A stretch of DNA of 64,000 bases. Origin: Leptolyngbya sp. PCC 7375 (GTDB lineage Bacteria; Cyanobacteriota; Cyanobacteriia; Phormidesmidales; Phormidesmidaceae). The stretch spans positions 3,396,486 to 3,460,485 of the forward strand of contig NZ_JH993797.1 in NCBI RefSeq assembly GCF_000316115.1, written 5' to 3'. The translations under genes and the position numbers were made by a program. Each line of letters begins with the position of its first letter. Within the stretch, counting starts at the first letter, position 1. Below the pieces are notes generated by a model. It did no database searches, was not told the origin of the DNA, and saw nothing but the letters and a program-made list of their open reading frames with translations. Shown here in pieces: positions 62,555 through 64,000 of this stretch.

Positions 62555-63793
62555 ATGATGAGGCTGTTTTCTGGGCCATTGGCGAGCATACAGTTTTTGG
62601 CAGTGTGCCTAGGAAGTTGGGGAGGACTGAGCCATCAAGCGGATGCTCAGACGTCACTTCCATTAGAAAGAGTCATTGATAGGCGACCAGCAGCTACAGA
62701 GCTACTTGAAACAACGGGTACACCTGTGCCTTTAACAGAGCCATTCACCTATCTAGAGCATAAGCAATTCTTGACCGCCAGGAAGAATGTTACGGTTGTT
62801 AGCTTTCCGTCAAAGCTATTAGAGCAGTCTTCCGAAATATTTTTTGAGGATAGCGACAACGATCGCAATATTGGTAGCGTCAGCCTGGAGATTGCAGAGG
62901 ATGAAGAACTCGGCACCGAAGATGAATCACAAACTGACGAAGATGAAGATGAAAGAAACGGGGCAATTGATGATGAGTTAGGTATTTTACGGGTGAGATC
63001 GCAACCCATCGGCATTGATAGTGAGCTAGGGATCCTGCGCATTCGCCCCACTGAAGATGTGCCCCTGGAAGTAGAGCCAGAACCTACACGGCAAACAACC
63101 GTCTTTTTAACAGGTCGAGCTAACGTCTACGGAGGCAACAACCTCTTCCGCACTCCCAACCCCATTGACGATCGCATTTATCAAACAGGAATCGGTGTTT
63201 TTGCATTTCCACGCATTGCGGACGGCACTAATTTGTTGCTCAGCGCCGAAGCCAATCTAGCTCGCTATGAAGACCTATCGATCGTCGATTACAACGAATT
63301 ACAGTTTCAAGCAGGCATTCGTCAGCGTTTAGGGCAAAGCAGCTATGGACAGCTGAATTGGCGTTATCAGGATCTCAGCACCCCTGGTAGCGACTCATTT
63401 TTTCAGGCCAACTATGTCGAGTTGCTGCTTAGTCGGCGTGACATTCTCAATAACCGCACCTGGTTAGACACTTACTATCAGGCTCGTTTGAGCATTAGCG
63501 ATCCAAAAGCATTCAGTCGCTTCACTCAGATCGCCACTGGCTCTATCAACTACGGTTTTGATCCTCAAACTCGCGTAAGCTTCTTATATCAGCTGTTTCT
63601 CGATGACTACACAGAAATAGAGCGCCACGATACCTATCATCAGATCCTGGCTCAGTTTAGCCACGACCTATCAAGTACGACTCGATTGAGCCTATTCACT
63701 GGATTCCGATTTGGTCGCTCTTCTCTGTCGAATGTCGACTTTGATGACATTATTTACGGTGCAAGTATTAACGTCAATGTGCCTCTTTTTTAA
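62555..63793 (+). CDS. Outer-membrane beta-barrel-like protein
   Basis: 412 aa from ATG at 62555 (ATG 62558 is also possible; a TTG at 62552 is less likely). Signal peptide: FSGPLASIQFLAVCLGSWGG then AQ. An acidic region (about 110-180) has two copies of the motif DSELGILR(I/V)R. The C-terminal 230 residues alternate polar and aromatic residues (YGQLNWRYQDLS, WLDTYYQARLSIS, FSHDLSSTTRLSLFTGFRFG) and end in VNVPLF, the terminal Phe typical of outer-membrane barrels. Function unknown. Its stop overlaps the convergent DAHP synthase gene by 4 bp. Confidence 0.75.
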   Translation: MMRLFSGPLASIQFLAVCLGSWGGLSHQADAQTSLPLERVIDRRPAATELLETTGTPVPLTEPFTYLEHKQFLTARKNVTVVSFPSKLLEQSSEIFFEDSDNDRNIGSVSLEIAEDEELGTEDESQTDEDEDERNGAIDDELGILRVRSQPIGIDSELGILRIRPTEDVPLEVEPEPTRQTTVFLTGRANVYGGNNLFRTPNPIDDRIYQTGIGVFAFPRIADGTNLLLSAEANLARYEDLSIVDYNELQFQAGIRQRLGQSSYGQLNWRYQDLSTPGSDSFFQANYVELLLSRRDILNNRTWLDTYYQARLSISDPKAFSRFTQIATGSINYGFDPQTRVSFLYQLFLDDYTEIERHDTYHQILAQFSHDLSSTTRLSLFTGFRFGRSSLSNVDFDDIIYGASINVNVPLF

Positions 63794-64000
63794 AGGGACG
63801 CAGCTGAGAGATGCGGTTCAACAGCGGCGGCAAGCTGTTCTAGCATGACTTGGGTTGTTTCAAAATCAACACAGGCATCAGTAATGCTTTGACCATAGAC
63901 GAGGTCATCTAAATTTTCAGGAATTGATTGACGGCCAGCTTTAATGTGGCTTTCTATCATTACCCCAAGAATATGGCAAGAACCGGTTTTGAGCTGTGCT
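63790..64000 (-). CDS. 3-deoxy-7-phosphoheptulonate (DAHP) synthase, 3' partial
   Basis: The minus-strand frame from the window edge to TAA at 63790-63792 encodes about 69 C-terminal residues. LGVMIESHIKAGRQSIPE, LVYGQSITDACVDFETTQVM and LEQLAAAVE are the signature of class I (AroF/G/H-type) DAHP synthase. That enzyme makes the first shikimate-pathway intermediate from PEP and erythrose 4-phosphate. The 5' part lies outside the window, so regulation type cannot be told. The stop overlaps the barrel gene stop by 4 bp. Confidence 0.9.
   Translation of the reverse strand, partial: AQLKTGSCHILGVMIESHIKAGRQSIPENLDDLVYGQSITDACVDFETTQVMLEQLAAAVEPHLSAASL

Overview
The window is chromosomal DNA from a cyanobacterium, most likely a Leptolyngbya- or Acaryochloris-like lineage. 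The evidence is: the plastid-type atpB-atpE pair (beta and epsilon ATP synthase subunits); the cyanobacterial/plastid proteins PSRP-3 (Ycf65) and Ycf51; cyanobacterial families DUF3370, DUF1995, HpsE, a PatA-type regulator and a LabA-like NYN protein; a CHASE2 Ser/Thr kinase; and about 18 copies of the HIP1 octamer GCGATCGC. No prophage, CRISPR array, rRNA operon or intact insertion sequence was found. Most genes are single or in pairs on both strands, as is usual for cyanobacterial chromosomes.

Layout. 0-2.5 kb: 3' part of a secreted haemagglutinin-like protein and a PEP-CTERM protein. 2.7-7.8 kb: atpB-atpE, ycf65, a HAD phosphatase and a DUF3370 exported protein. 8.0-10.7 kb: an NAD/ADP-ribose locus, with an ADP-ribosylglycohydrolase and a nicotinamidase-like hydrolase divergent from an NrtR-type Nudix regulator. 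10.7-16.8 kb: an acidic HTH protein, a membrane protein, conserved unknowns, tRNA-Arg(UCU), an orphan XRE regulator, HpsE. 16.9-22.6 kb: ffh, an orphan DNA methyltransferase, a 780-bp non-coding region with nested inverted repeats, prfC. 22.7-31.8 kb: cysteine desulfurase, DUF1995, DUF456 and pentapeptide proteins, a polyol-dehydrogenase/aminotransferase pair, ycf51, a phospholipase-D-like protein with a calcium-loop motif, a glycosyltransferase. 32-40.5 kb: tatA, purB, a MocR regulator divergent from a flavin-binding protein, a NDUFAF7-type methyltransferase, and a coupled HTTM/exported protein pair. 40.7-47.2 kb: PatA-type response regulator, comF-like gene, two-domain histidine phosphatase, and a dihydroorotase-like protein lacking its metal ligands. 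47.2-56.7 kb: two tandem signal peptidases, HAD hydrolase, type II NADH dehydrogenase, GHL10 glycosidase, TPR protein, 5-formyl-THF cyclo-ligase-like protein, Xi-class GST. 56.7-64 kb: NYN protein, CHASE2 kinase, FecR-domain protein, outer-membrane barrel protein and the 3' end of a DAHP synthase gene.

The most interesting points are the NrtR/ADP-ribose locus with two palindromes in its divergent promoter region, the CHASE2-kinase/FecR/barrel cluster, the ligand-less dihydroorotase, two long perfect palindromes in intergenic DNA, and the structured non-coding segment before prfC. All functional calls come from reading motifs by eye; no database search was run.
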